From contig CACYAW010000038.1 in NCBI GenBank assembly GCA_902772455.1, positions 1 through 61,922 on the forward strand: 61,922 nucleotides of DNA, in the 5' to 3' direction. Position numbers and translations under genes: made by a program. This DNA comes from an uncultured Bacteroidales bacterium (GTDB lineage: Bacteria; Bacteroidota; Bacteroidia; Bacteroidales; Muribaculaceae). Numbering within the stretch: the stretch's first letter is position 1; each line of letters opens with the position of its first letter. Shown one piece after another: positions 34,113 through 43,171 of this stretch. The notes beneath the pieces are model-generated. The model was not told where the DNA came from, ran no database searches, and was given only the letters and a program-made list of their open reading frames with translations.

Positions 34113-37100
34113 AATTGTACAGTCAGTTTTGTTACATTCATTCCTGTAATCTCAACGATGGGCTTGCAGCCACGGGCATCCTCGGTTTTCCATTCCAGAT
34201 CGATGGTGCGGGATTCACCGGGCATCAGGTGCAGGTAATTGTCACTGTAGATGACCGGCAGAATCTGTTCGCCGTCATTGCCCTTGAGGTTCAGCCGCAG
34301 CATCACAGCGGGCACATTGCCGTTATTGGTGATGGTAATGCTCTTGCCGTTGGCTACAGCCGTCACCTGGGTTTGTCGCATATCATGCAATGATGTACGG
34401 TCATTCTCGATGGTCGAGTTCACATAGTCATTCATCGATTTGACAACGCCCTTGTCATCCTTCAGTGTCAAGCGCAGGAAATAGGCTCCGGCAATCTCTT
34501 TGGGCACTTCTACCTTCATCATGTCCAGCGTCATGTCTTCGTCGCAGACGTAACCTTGCACCTGTTCCCAAACGGTTTCCCCGTTCAGGTCAATGATGCT
34601 GGCCTTGATGGTACCCTCTTGATGTCCTGCCGAGCGGTTGACGATTTCAACACAATTGCTCGCGGGGTTCCATTGCACATGCAAGGGTTCACAAGCATGT
34701 TTCACACCATAGTAGGCAGCCGTGGGCTCCAGGTAGTAGTCATAGGTCTGCCACACCATCGACGGCCAACACGGGTGACTCATCCAGATGAGCAATCCCA
34801 TGCGGTCTTGGCTGCCGCTTTCGTACATGGCCCGGTAACCCTCATAGTTGATCCACTGTGCCCAGTCACAGAATTCCTGAGCCGATGTCAGCTCACCAAA
34901 ATTGTCGGCAATCAACTGGTTGAACGAGGCTCCGCGTTGAGCGCCCTCCATGGTATAGTCATGGCGGCCCCAATAGATGTTCTGAGGCCACAGATGGTCA
35001 GGTTTCAGTGTTCGGCTCAAGCCTTCATAGGTCATCACATTGGGCATACCACGCTCAGTGTGCAGTTTGCCGGTCTGCTTAGTGAAATATTCCTTGGCGC
35101 TTATCGCCCAATAGGGTCCGTGGCCGCTCACGCCATCGTCGGCCGAGCTGGAGATATAATCCAATCCAGGATGCAGCGATGCCACAGCGTTACGTAATCC
35201 GTCATCAAGCGTTTTGGGAGGATAGCCCTCGTTGCGGCCGCAATAGATGCCGATGCAGGGATGGTTGCGGATCTTGAGCACAAAATCGCGCGCATTATCC
35301 ATGAACATGGCCTCATCGTCGGGGTCGGGACCATCAGCAGGGTTAGCCAACCAGAAGTCCTGCCATACCATGATACCGTAGCGGTCACATGCCTCAAAGA
35401 ATTCCTTATCACCAGTCATGCCCACCCAGTTGCGGATCATGTTGTAGTTCATCTCCTTGTGATGACGCACGGCAGCATCAAATTCCCTGCCACGGTAATT
35501 CAGATTGTTCTCACTGAATGCCCAGTTGCCGCCCAGCGGAACCAGTCGGCGGTTATTGATATAGATTTTCAGTTTGATGTCCTTGTCCACAGTCTTGACC
35601 TCGCGGATTCCCGCTTTATACTCCACGGCATCGCTCTGATGCCCATCGACGATAAACTCAAAGCCTGCATCATACAGGTAAGCCTCGCCATAGCCGTTGG
35701 GCCACCACAAGCGCATCCGTTGGTCTTTAAGCTGCGGGAACTCATTGGGACTAAAGGACGCCTCAATCGTTTTACCAGCGGCAAGGGTGACTTGCTTCTC
35801 AAAGCAGATCTCCCCAATGTGGCCATGCAACATGCCGGTTACAGCATTGTCACTATGGTTCGTCAACATTACGGCTGGCGTCATGCTAGCCAGGGTATCG
35901 CCCTCGGCCAGCGTGGTAGTTACCACGGGATCGCTCACGGTCACATCGCTGGATGCCGTCAGGTAAACGTCGTCCCAGATACCGATGTCTCGACCGCGGA
36001 TGGTCGATATCCAGTCCCAACCAATCGTGGCATGGAACGTGGGATTGTCTGCACCGAGGATACCACCGTTGAAGTCGGTATTCTTTTCGGTCTTGACTTT
36101 GACGCCACCCGGATTGGCATTGGCGATAATGAGCACCTGCAATTCATTGTCAAAGTTCTTCAGGTAAGGCGTGATATCAAATTTGCCTCGCTTAAAGGCG
36201 CCCTCGATGCGTCCTAAATTCGTGCCGTTTAATGTTATCTCGGCTTTCCAGTTGATACCGTCAAAGTTCAGGAATACACGTTTGCCCTGCATCTCACGAG
36301 GCAAGTCAAATGAGCGCTTATAGAGGAAATCGCCATTAAAGAAAGATTCCGATGCCAGCATCAGGTTATCATCATGATTCATGTCAGGCAATGCACCGGC
36401 ATTGACATAACTCGACAACACAGTTGCGGGAACTGTCGCCACAAGGGGAGGAACACTCCTTTTGGGTTGGACAAGGTGTGAAGCGCGTTGTAATTGCCAG
36501 TTTCCGCCATTGAGCAGCCACTTGCCGTCTTGCCAGCCGCCTGCCTCATGTGGAACAGCAATCAGTCCGCCAGGCTGTCCATCGATGCTTATTTCTTTCA
36601 GGCAAAAAGGCTGTCCGTTCTTGTTGGGCTCAATCATATTGATACGGACGTATCTTCCGCGCGCCTCTTCGGGTAATGTGATGAGTTGAAGACCTTTTTT
36701 GAACGGCAAGGATTTCGGTGGCAGTTGCCCAACAGTGCGCCAGTTGACGTTGTCATTGCTGACTTGGATATTGCCACTCTTGGGACTGTTTACCCAATAC
36801 AAATGTATTCTGTAGAAATCAGCTATGGCTCCCAAATCAACGGTCACCCATTCGTCACGGTTGCCCAGACTGCGCCATGCGCTCACAAAATGTTCTGCTG
36901 GCAAAATGCCCTTGGCGCGCTGGCCATTTTCCCTCATTTTCAGTTCGGTAAAGGTCCAGTGAACCGCGCTGGGGGTGACCATCTCCAGCTTCATGTGTGA
37001 GAATGGTTTGCCATTCAGTTTGAATGTATGGACGATTTTGCGAGTGGGCAACAGGTCATCTCCCGAGTTTTTGTTGGGATCACTATGGACGCGGTTCCAT

Positions 37101-37633
37101 GACGGTTCACCTGGCAGTGAGTCGCCTTTCCACTCGTCAGCTACTTTCCATTTCTTGCCGTCTGTCGATGTGAGCAGCCTGATCTTGAATCCTCGTGGGG
37201 CCTCCTCTCGGTAGGCCATACTGCACACCATCTCCACTTCATCGATGTCAATGGCCATATTCTCCCAGTCATATTGCAGCCAGGTGTTGCTACCCATCAC
37301 TATGTTGCTTGTCCACTCGTTGCCGTCGATGCAGGCCTCGCGTTTGTGAGGCGGTATAGGCCCGTCGGGGGTGGTGACATTAAGCCAAGCGGGCAGTTCC
37401 TTATCAATAATGCCATCGGTCAATAGTTGTGACGTGAGGTTAAAATCCCATGACGAGGACTGGTACACCATGCGGTGTAATGCCAAATCTCGGTTTGAGG
37501 TGTTTTGAACCAGTTTGGGTCCATAATACTCGCTTGGATTGCCCGGATATTGCCCGATGGGGCGGTTCAACTGCTGGGCGCTGACGGTAATGCACAGCAT
37601 GGCTATCAATAATAATGTGATTGGATTTTTCAT
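34109..37633 (-). CDS. Large secreted GH2-like glycoside hydrolase with discoidin (F5/8C) domains
   Basis: A 1174-residue protein. Signal peptide at 1-19; two discoidin-like carbohydrate-binding regions (about 60-235 and 250-355; the second has DEWVTVDLGAIADFYRIHLYW); a GH2 sugar-binding jelly roll (FNGDFLYKRSFDLPREMQGK then VFLNFDGINWKAEITLNG, about 430-480); an Ig-like domain; and a GH2 barrel with the probable acid/base Glu in IYCGRNEGYPP and a candidate nucleophile Glu in VMTYEGLSR. The layout is closest to exo-beta-glucosaminidase or mannosidase-type GH2 enzymes, but the substrate is not clear. Downstream bglX overlaps it by ATGA. No SusC/SusD pair or regulator is beside them. Confidence 0.8.
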   Translation of the reverse strand: MKNPITLLLIAMLCITVSAQQLNRPIGQYPGNPSEYYGPKLVQNTSNRDLALHRMVYQSSSWDFNLTSQLLTDGIIDKELPAWLNVTTPDGPIPPHKREACIDGNEWTSNIVMGSNTWLQYDWENMAIDIDEVEMVCSMAYREEAPRGFKIRLLTSTDGKKWKVADEWKGDSLPGEPSWNRVHSDPNKNSGDDLLPTRKIVHTFKLNGKPFSHMKLEMVTPSAVHWTFTELKMRENGQRAKGILPAEHFVSAWRSLGNRDEWVTVDLGAIADFYRIHLYWVNSPKSGNIQVSNDNVNWRTVGQLPPKSLPFKKGLQLITLPEEARGRYVRINMIEPNKNGQPFCLKEISIDGQPGGLIAVPHEAGGWQDGKWLLNGGNWQLQRASHLVQPKRSVPPLVATVPATVLSSYVNAGALPDMNHDDNLMLASESFFNGDFLYKRSFDLPREMQGKRVFLNFDGINWKAEITLNGTNLGRIEGAFKRGKFDITPYLKNFDNELQVLIIANANPGGVKVKTEKNTDFNGGILGADNPTFHATIGWDWISTIRGRDIGIWDDVYLTASSDVTVSDPVVTTTLAEGDTLASMTPAVMLTNHSDNAVTGMLHGHIGEICFEKQVTLAAGKTIEASFSPNEFPQLKDQRMRLWWPNGYGEAYLYDAGFEFIVDGHQSDAVEYKAGIREVKTVDKDIKLKIYINNRRLVPLGGNWAFSENNLNYRGREFDAAVRHHKEMNYNMIRNWVGMTGDKEFFEACDRYGIMVWQDFWLANPADGPDPDDEAMFMDNARDFVLKIRNHPCIGIYCGRNEGYPPKTLDDGLRNAVASLHPGLDYISSSADDGVSGHGPYWAISAKEYFTKQTGKLHTERGMPNVMTYEGLSRTLKPDHLWPQNIYWGRHDYTMEGAQRGASFNQLIADNFGELTSAQEFCDWAQWINYEGYRAMYESGSQDRMGLLIWMSHPCWPSMVWQTYDYYLEPTAAYYGVKHACEPLHVQWNPASNCVEIVNRSAGHQEGTIKASIIDLNGETVWEQVQGYVCDEDMTLDMMKVEVPKEIAGAYFLRLTLKDDKGVVKSMNDYVNSTIENDRTSLHDMRQTQVTAVANGKSITITNNGNVPAVMLRLNLKGNDGEQILPVIYSDNYLHLMPGESRTIDLEWKTEDARGCKPIVEITGMNVTKLTVQL

Positions 37634-37655
37634 AATTGCTCTTTGTTTTATTCAG

Positions 37656-37663
37656 CAAATTTA
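37656..37663 (-). promoter_or_regulatory. -7 promoter element of the GH2-GH3 operon
   Basis: Minus strand TAAATTTG matches TAnnTTTG, 22 nt before the GH2 start. The -33 is not clear. Confidence 0.5.
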
Positions 37664-37706
37664 AAAATTATTCCGCAAAGAAGACCTAAAATCACTGATT
37701 ATTTCC

Positions 37707-37714
37707 TAATTTTG
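37707..37714 (+). promoter_or_regulatory. -7 promoter element of the AGCS symporter gene
   Basis: TAATTTTG, 25 nt before the ATG at 37740; -33 not clear. Confidence 0.5.
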
Positions 37715-37739
37715 CATCAATCAATAGACTTGGCAAGAA

Positions 37740-39158
37740 ATGACGCTTAACCTTGACGCCCTCAATAATATAATTACATCGATTAACGACGCGCTGTGGG
37801 CCTATCTGCTGATAGGTGCATTGATCCTGTGCGGCCTGTATTTCACGATACGCAGCCGCTTTGTGCAGTTCACGATGATTGGTGACATGTTCCGCCAACT
37901 CGTTGACTCGTCGTCGACCCATAGTGGCAAGAAAAAACATATTTCTTCGTTCCAGGCCTTCGCCGTCTCGATGGCCACTCGTGTGGGCACGGGCAACCTG
38001 GCTGGAGTGGCGACGGCCATTGCCGTGGGCGGTCCGGGTGCCATCTTCTGGATGTGGCTGATTGCGTTGTTTGGCTCGGCAACGGCCTTTGTCGAGGCTA
38101 CACTGGCTCAGTTGTTCAAGCGTCCGTCCAGTGAGTCGTTCATTGGAGGCCCGGCCTATTACATCAGCCGAGGAATGCACAGTAAGTGGATGGCGAGACT
38201 ATTTGCCGTGCTCATCACACTGACCTTTGGCCTCTCCTATAATTCCATTCAGAGCAACGCCATCTGCGGAGCCTTGAACAAGGCCTTCGGCTTCGACCCG
38301 TTGGTGGTGGGTTGCATCATCACGGCCATAGCCCTGTTCATCGCCTTTGGCGGTATTCAGCGCATTGCCCGTGTGAGCAGCATCATGGTGCCTGTCATGG
38401 CCATCGGCTATTTTATCTTGGCACTGGTTGTTGTCATCATGAACATCAACATGGTGCCTCATGTGTTCAAACTCATCATCGAGAGCGCTTTCGGCTTCGA
38501 GCAAGTCGCTGGTGGTGGCTTGGGCATGACCATTATGGTCGGCGTCAAGCGAGGCCTGTTCAGTAACGAAGCGGGCGAGGGTAGTGCCCCCAATGTGGCA
38601 GCCACTGCCGATATCTCTCATCCCGTCAAGCAAGGCCTCATCCAGGCTCTGGGCGTGTTCACCGACACGCTGGTCGTGTGCAGCTGCACCGCCTTCATGG
38701 TGCTCGTCAGTGGCCTCTACACAACCGAAGGTCTTGAAGGCATCCAGCTCACACAAGCCTCGCTGGAATCACAGGTGGGCAGTTGGGGAACGATATTCGT
38801 GGCCATCGCCCTTTTCTTGTTCGCTTTCAGCAGCATCATCGGCAATTATTACTACGGTGAGGCCAACATCCGCTTTTTGACCGACAAAAAGTGGGTGCTT
38901 ACCGTCTTCCGCATTCTCTCGGGTGGAGGTTTCGTCTTCCTTGGCGCTGTGGCCAGTTTCGAGTTCGTCTGGAATATGGGTGACCTGTTCATGGCATTGG
39001 TTACCCTGTGCAACCTGATTGCCTTGGCGTTCCTGAGCAAATATGCTTTCAAGTTGTTGAAAAACTATCGTGACCAGCGTCGCCGTGGCATCGAGAATCC
39101 CGTTTTCCACCGCAGTGACCTTCCCGAAGTGGCCGACGATCTAGAGGCATGGGATTAA
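37740..39158 (+). CDS. Alanine/glycine:cation symporter (AGCS family)
   Basis: A 472-residue inner-membrane sodium:amino-acid symporter with about ten membrane helices. Family blocks include SMATRVGTGNLAGVATAIAV (about 76-95), GGPGAIFWMWLIALFGSATAF, FIGGPAYYISRG, and VKRGLFSNEAGEGSAPNVAATA (about 263-284). It imports alanine or glycine with sodium. A glycine cleavage operon lies 1.1 kb downstream on the other strand, so glycine is an attractive substrate, but the proximity alone does not prove it. rsgA follows after 70 nt that include GAGTTAG repeats. Confidence 0.92.
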   Translation: MTLNLDALNNIITSINDALWAYLLIGALILCGLYFTIRSRFVQFTMIGDMFRQLVDSSSTHSGKKKHISSFQAFAVSMATRVGTGNLAGVATAIAVGGPGAIFWMWLIALFGSATAFVEATLAQLFKRPSSESFIGGPAYYISRGMHSKWMARLFAVLITLTFGLSYNSIQSNAICGALNKAFGFDPLVVGCIITAIALFIAFGGIQRIARVSSIMVPVMAIGYFILALVVVIMNINMVPHVFKLIIESAFGFEQVAGGGLGMTIMVGVKRGLFSNEAGEGSAPNVAATADISHPVKQGLIQALGVFTDTLVVCSCTAFMVLVSGLYTTEGLEGIQLTQASLESQVGSWGTIFVAIALFLFAFSSIIGNYYYGEANIRFLTDKKWVLTVFRILSGGGFVFLGAVASFEFVWNMGDLFMALVTLCNLIALAFLSKYAFKLLKNYRDQRRRGIENPVFHRSDLPEVADDLEAWD

Positions 39159-39164
39159 GAAATC

Positions 39165-39187
39165 AAGAGTTAGGAGTTAGGAGTTAG
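39165..39187 (+). repeat. GAGTTAG repeat before rsgA
   Basis: Three GAGTTAG/A units in tandem, about 40 nt before the rsgA start. Same family type as the block at 44552. Confidence 0.6.
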
Positions 39188-39228
39188 AAATTCAACTATA
39201 ATCTGTTAACAGAATTAAGTCATTTGAA

Positions 39229-40164
39229 TTGAAAGGACTAGTAATTAAAAATACCGGCAGCTGGGTGACCGTTCGTCTTGACGACGGGAACATTGTGAAT
39301 TGCAAGATGCGTGGCGTGCTGCGCCTCAAGGGGCTGCGCTGCACCAATCCTGTCGCTGTGGGCGATAGGGTACAGGTCGAGGACAAGGGCGGTGACGCTC
39401 CCGTGGTGGGCGACATCGAGCCCCGCCGCAACTACATCATCCGCCGTGCCAGCAACCTCTCCAAGGAATTCCAGATCATCGCGGCAAACCTCGATCAGGC
39501 GGTCCTCGTAGCCACATTAACCAATCCTGAGACCAGTACCACATTTATCGACCGCTTCCTGGCGACTGCCGAGGCCTACCAGGTACCTGCCGTCTTGGTT
39601 TTCAATAAAATTGACCTCTTGGATACCGAGGAATGGCGAAACAAACTCGAGGAGTTAAAAGCACTCTACGAGAGCATCGGCTATCCCGTGGTGGCCATGT
39701 CGGCTGCTACTGGCGAGGGCGCCGATGCCTTGCGCGCTCAGCTTGCAGGCAAGATGTCGCTGCTTTCGGGTAACAGTGGAGTGGGCAAGTCTTCCATCAT
39801 CAATCTCCTTGTCCCCGATGCCCATGTCAGGGTGGGTGACGTGAGCCACACCCATCACAAGGGCATGCACACGACCACCTTCAGCGAGTTGCTCGACCTG
39901 CCTGATGGTGGAGCCATCATCGACACTCCGGGCGTAAAAGCCTTTGGCACCATCGACTTTGAACGTGCCGAGGTGGCCCACTATTTCCCCGAGATTTTCA
40001 AGATTTCGGACGACTGCCGTTTCAACAACTGCACCCACACTCACGAGCCGGGTTGCGCCGTGCTTGAAGCCGTCGAGCAGGGCAAGATAGCCCCGTCACG
40101 CTTCACCAGCTACCTGAGCATCCTCGACGAGGACCCCAATAACAAGTACCGCAAGCCCTTCTAG
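39229..40164 (+). CDS. rsgA: Small-subunit ribosome biogenesis GTPase RsgA
   Basis: A 311-residue circularly permuted GTPase that checks late 30S assembly. Order of motifs is permuted as expected: OB fold first, then NKID (G4) near residue 124, SAAT (G5), GNSGVGKSS (G1) near 182-190, THTTT-type switch in [13 protein letters not shown] (G3) near 228, and a zinc site Cys-x-His-x-Cys in [14 protein letters not shown]. The start is TTG 39229: the conserved Bacteroidetes N-terminus [11 protein letters not shown] begins right there and no ATG or GTG is available. Confidence 0.93.
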   Translation: MKGLVIKNTGSWVTVRLDDGNIVNCKMRGVLRLKGLRCTNPVAVGDRVQVEDKGGDAPVVGDIEPRRNYIIRRASNLSKEFQIIAANLDQAVLVATLTNPETSTTFIDRFLATAEAYQVPAVLVFNKIDLLDTEEWRNKLEELKALYESIGYPVVAMSAATGEGADALRAQLAGKMSLLSGNSGVGKSSIINLLVPDAHVRVGDVSHTHHKGMHTTTFSELLDLPDGGAIIDTPGVKAFGTIDFERAEVAHYFPEIFKISDDCRFNNCTHTHEPGCAVLEAVEQGKIAPSRFTSYLSILDEDPNNKYRKPF

Positions 40165-40182
40165 AGAAAGGAGAAATAAAAA

Positions 40183-40224
40183 CAGCACGCCACCCACGAG
40201 CAGCATGGCTTTGGGTGGCGTGTT
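40183..40224 (-). terminator. Terminator of the lpdA/gcv operon
   Basis: CACGCCACCCA (40186-40196) and TGGGTGGCGTG (40211-40221) form an 11-bp stem, extended by 3 weaker pairs. On the minus strand CTGTTTTTATTTC follows, a clear T-tract. Confidence 0.8.
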
Positions 40225-40246
40225 GTGAGTAGTAGACGTGTTGTTA

Positions 40247-40270
40247 AGGTATTGCAAGCTGTCAGCTTGC
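40247..40270. repeat. Copy 3 of the GGTATT palindromic element
   Basis: GGTATT then arms TGCAAGCT and AGCTTGCA around GTC. One arm pair has changed from C-G to T-A on both sides, keeping the pairing. It lies 10 nt after the lpdA stop, between convergent rsgA and lpdA. Confidence 0.75.
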
Positions 40271-40280
40271 ACAACAAGCA

Positions 40281-41618
40281 TCAGAACTGGCGTGCAGCGG
40301 TCAGCATCACCTCGCTCAAGGTGGGATGGCCGTGGATGCTGCGGGCCAGCAGGTCCACGGTGGCACCGGCATTCATGGCGGTAACCACTTCCTGGATCAA
40401 GTCGGCTGCGTGAGCACCACAGATGTGGCAGCCCACAATCTGACGGGTAGCGTTATCGACAATCATCTTCAGCAGACCGTCGGTCTCGTTCATAGCGACA
40501 GCCTTGCCGTTGCTGCGGAAGAATGACTTCTTAACCGTCACATCCATGCCGCGCTCGGCGCATTGCTCCTCGGTCAAGCCCACCATGGCCAGTTCGGGCA
40601 CGGTGAATACGGCACTGGGAACGATGTCGAGCTTGATGTCGTCGGCCTTGCCCAGGATGGCGTGCAGGGCGCGTTGTCCCTGTGCGCTGGCAGCATGGGC
40701 AAGCATCATGCGACCGTTCACGTCACCGATGGCATAAACGCCGGGCACGTTGGTCATCATGTTGTCGTCCACCTCGATGCCACGACGGCCCACGGTAACG
40801 CCTACAACGTCCAGACCCTGCGGCAACACGGGCTGACGTCCTACCGACATGAGCACCTTCTCGCAGGTCACGCTCTGGGGCTTGCCCTTGAGCTCATAGG
40901 AAACGGTATAGCCGTCTTCGCCCTGGGTGATGCCATTGACAGCAGCGCTGGTGATGATCTTGATGCCGCGCTTGCTCAGGACGGTCTTCAGGCGCTTGGC
41001 CACATCCTTGTCAAACGGAGGCAGGATCTCCTTGCAGTACTCGATCACGGTCACCTCGACACCAAACGTGCTGAACACAGCGGCAAACTCCATGCCGATG
41101 ACGCCGCCGCCCACGATGCACAGGCTCTTGGGCAGCGTTTCCATCGCCAGGATGTCGTCACTGGTCATGGCCAGGTCTGCACCCTCGATGGGAAGGCCAC
41201 GGGGAGCCGAACCGGTAGCGATGATGATGTTCTTGGCCTGGTATTCCTCGCTGTTGACAACAACGGTGTTGGCGTCCTTGAGTACAGCCTCGCCCTTGAT
41301 GGCAGTGATGCCGGGAGCACCCATGAGCATTTCCACGCCTTCGCGCAGCTGCTTCACGACAGCCTCTTTGCGCTCAAACACGGGAGCATAGTCAAAAGCC
41401 ATTTCGCCGGTCTTCACGCCCCACACTTCAGCCTCGCGCATCAGGTTGATGACTTCGGCATTGCGGCACAGGGCCTTGGTGGGGATGCAACCGCGGTTCA
41501 AGCAGGTGCCGCCCATCTGGTCACGCTCGACGATGGCAACGGTCAAGCCGTGTGCAGCAGCATCGGCAGCGGTTTCATAACCGCCAGGACCAGCGCCAAT
41601 GATAATAATGTCAAACAT
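40281..41618 (-). CDS. lpdA: Dihydrolipoyl dehydrogenase (L-protein)
   Basis: A 445-residue flavoprotein that reoxidises dihydrolipoyl groups with NAD. FAD-binding GAGPGGY is at residues 8-14, the redox disulfide Cys39/Cys44 in GGTCLNRGCIPTKAL, the NAD-binding GGGVIGMEFAA near 166-176, and the C-terminal His-x-x-x-x-Glu region HGHPTLSE near 429-436. It closes the minus-strand glycine cleavage gene run, so it most likely serves as the L-protein there, though it could also serve 2-oxoacid dehydrogenases. Own terminator downstream. Confidence 0.95.
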   Translation of the reverse strand: MFDIIIIGAGPGGYETAADAAAHGLTVAIVERDQMGGTCLNRGCIPTKALCRNAEVINLMREAEVWGVKTGEMAFDYAPVFERKEAVVKQLREGVEMLMGAPGITAIKGEAVLKDANTVVVNSEEYQAKNIIIATGSAPRGLPIEGADLAMTSDDILAMETLPKSLCIVGGGVIGMEFAAVFSTFGVEVTVIEYCKEILPPFDKDVAKRLKTVLSKRGIKIITSAAVNGITQGEDGYTVSYELKGKPQSVTCEKVLMSVGRQPVLPQGLDVVGVTVGRRGIEVDDNMMTNVPGVYAIGDVNGRMMLAHAASAQGQRALHAILGKADDIKLDIVPSAVFTVPELAMVGLTEEQCAERGMDVTVKKSFFRSNGKAVAMNETDGLLKMIVDNATRQIVGCHICGAHAADLIQEVVTAMNAGATVDLLARSIHGHPTLSEVMLTAARQF

Positions 41619-41655
41619 AGTGTCTGTTCAAATGATTAGAAAGGGTAAAACTAAA

Positions 41656-41704
41656 GACAAGAAAGACAATAAGACAAATTATAAATAGAATTGTCTTTCT
41701 TGTC
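41656..41704. repeat. 15-bp inverted repeat between gcvPB and lpdA
   Basis: GACAAGAAAGACAAT (41656-41670) and ATTGTCTTTCTTGTC (41690-41704) are exact reverse complements with a 19-nt loop, flanked by further AAGACAA and CTTGTC units. The sequence looks like a short simple repeat that has been copied in inverse. As RNA it would be a strong stem between the two cistrons. Confidence 0.8.
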
Positions 41705-41725
41705 CTTCTTGTCTTCTAAACTGAT

Positions 41726-43168
41726 TTACTGGGCGTCAGCCACAAGCTCGCGCCAGGTCACGATGGGATGCAGGGCGGCCTGGGTGTCGTCGAGACGACG
41801 CACGGGCGTGTTGTGGGGAGCTGTCTTCACCATCTCGGGATCATCCTTAGCCTCTTGAGCGATCACGCGCATGATGCGGATGAATTCGTCCAGGGTCTGC
41901 TTGCTCTCGTTCTCGGTGGGCTCTACCATGAGGGCCTCGTGGAACAGCAAGGGGAAGTAGATGGTGGGAGCATGGAACCCATAGTCCAGCAGGCGCTTGG
42001 CCACGTCGAGCGTGGTCACACCGGTGGACTTGTCCTTCAGGCCGTCATAGACGAACTCGTGCTTGCACACACCGCCGATGGGCAGCTCATAAACGTCCTT
42101 CAACGACTCCTTGATGTAGTTGGCGTTGAGTGTAGCCAGCGGGCCGACCCACTTGAGCTGGTCACGGCCCAGGGTCAGGATATAGGCCAGGGCGCGCATC
42201 ATCACGCCGAAGTTGCCCAGGTGACCGCTGATGCTGCCGATGGACTTGTCGCTGCACTCGAGCTTGAAGTAGTCGTAGTCCTCTTCTTCCACTTTCACGA
42301 CACGGGGGTTGGGGAGCAGGTGCTCCAGACCGGCGCGAACGCCGACGGGACCGCTACCGGGGCCACCGCCACCGTGAGGTGTCGAGAAGGTCTTGTGCAG
42401 GTTGATGTGCATGATGTCAAAACCGATGTCACCGGGACGCACCTTGCCCAGCATGGGGTTGAGGTTAGCGCCGTCATAGTACATCAGACCGCCACAGTCA
42501 TGAACGGCCTTGGCAATCTCACCGATGTTGTGCTCAAAGATACCCAGCGTGTTGGGGTTGGTCATCATCATGCCGGCGATGGTGTCGTCGAGCAGGGGAC
42601 GCAGGTCGTTCACATCGACGGTGCCGTCGGGACGGCTCTTCACAACCACCACGTCAAGACCGCAAACGGCCGAGCTGGCGGGGTTAGTGCCGTGGGCGCT
42701 GTCGGGGATGATCACCTTGGTGCGCTTCAAGTCGCCGCGCTCCATGTGGTAGCCGCGCATGATCATCAGGCCGGTCAACTCACCGTGAGCACCTGCATAG
42801 GGGTTCAGGGTGAATTCGCTCAGGCCCGAGATTTCGGCAAGGCTGGTCTGCAGGAAGTAGTAAACAGCGAGGGCGCCCTGGGTGGTATCGGTGTTCTGCA
42901 ACGGATGCAGACCCGTGAACTCGCGGTGGGCAGCGATTTCCTCGTTGATTTTGGGATTGTACTTCATCGTGCAGGAACCCAGGGGATAGAAGCCCGTGTC
43001 CACACCGAAGTTGTTGTTGCTCATGTTGGTGTAGTGGCGAACGACGCTCAACTCGTCAACCTCGGGCAACAGGGGAGCATTCTCACGCATCAGGCCCTTG
43101 GGCAGGTCACCTTGACGGCCATTCTGTGACAACTCAAATATGAGTTTACCGTAAAATGTGTTATTCAT
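41726..43168 (-). CDS. gcvPB: Glycine dehydrogenase (decarboxylating) subunit 2, P-protein beta
   Basis: A 480-residue PLP enzyme subunit; with GcvPA it decarboxylates glycine and hands the aminomethyl group to GcvH. The PLP lysine lies in NLHKTFSTPHGGGGPG near residues 255-270, after the DGANLNPMLG block, with HGTNPASSAV near 160. The two-subunit form (rather than one long GcvP) is a real feature of this organism. The stop of gcvPA is 3 nt upstream of its ATG, so they are co-translated. Confidence 0.95.
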   Translation of the reverse strand: MNNTFYGKLIFELSQNGRQGDLPKGLMRENAPLLPEVDELSVVRHYTNMSNNNFGVDTGFYPLGSCTMKYNPKINEEIAAHREFTGLHPLQNTDTTQGALAVYYFLQTSLAEISGLSEFTLNPYAGAHGELTGLMIMRGYHMERGDLKRTKVIIPDSAHGTNPASSAVCGLDVVVVKSRPDGTVDVNDLRPLLDDTIAGMMMTNPNTLGIFEHNIGEIAKAVHDCGGLMYYDGANLNPMLGKVRPGDIGFDIMHINLHKTFSTPHGGGGPGSGPVGVRAGLEHLLPNPRVVKVEEEDYDYFKLECSDKSIGSISGHLGNFGVMMRALAYILTLGRDQLKWVGPLATLNANYIKESLKDVYELPIGGVCKHEFVYDGLKDKSTGVTTLDVAKRLLDYGFHAPTIYFPLLFHEALMVEPTENESKQTLDEFIRIMRVIAQEAKDDPEMVKTAPHNTPVRRLDDTQAALHPIVTWRELVADAQ

Positions 43169-43171
43169 AAC

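Noticed and set aside
41768-43129. 453-codon open frame opposite gcvPB
   Set aside because: Shadow frame; gcvPB is intact and conserved on the minus strand.
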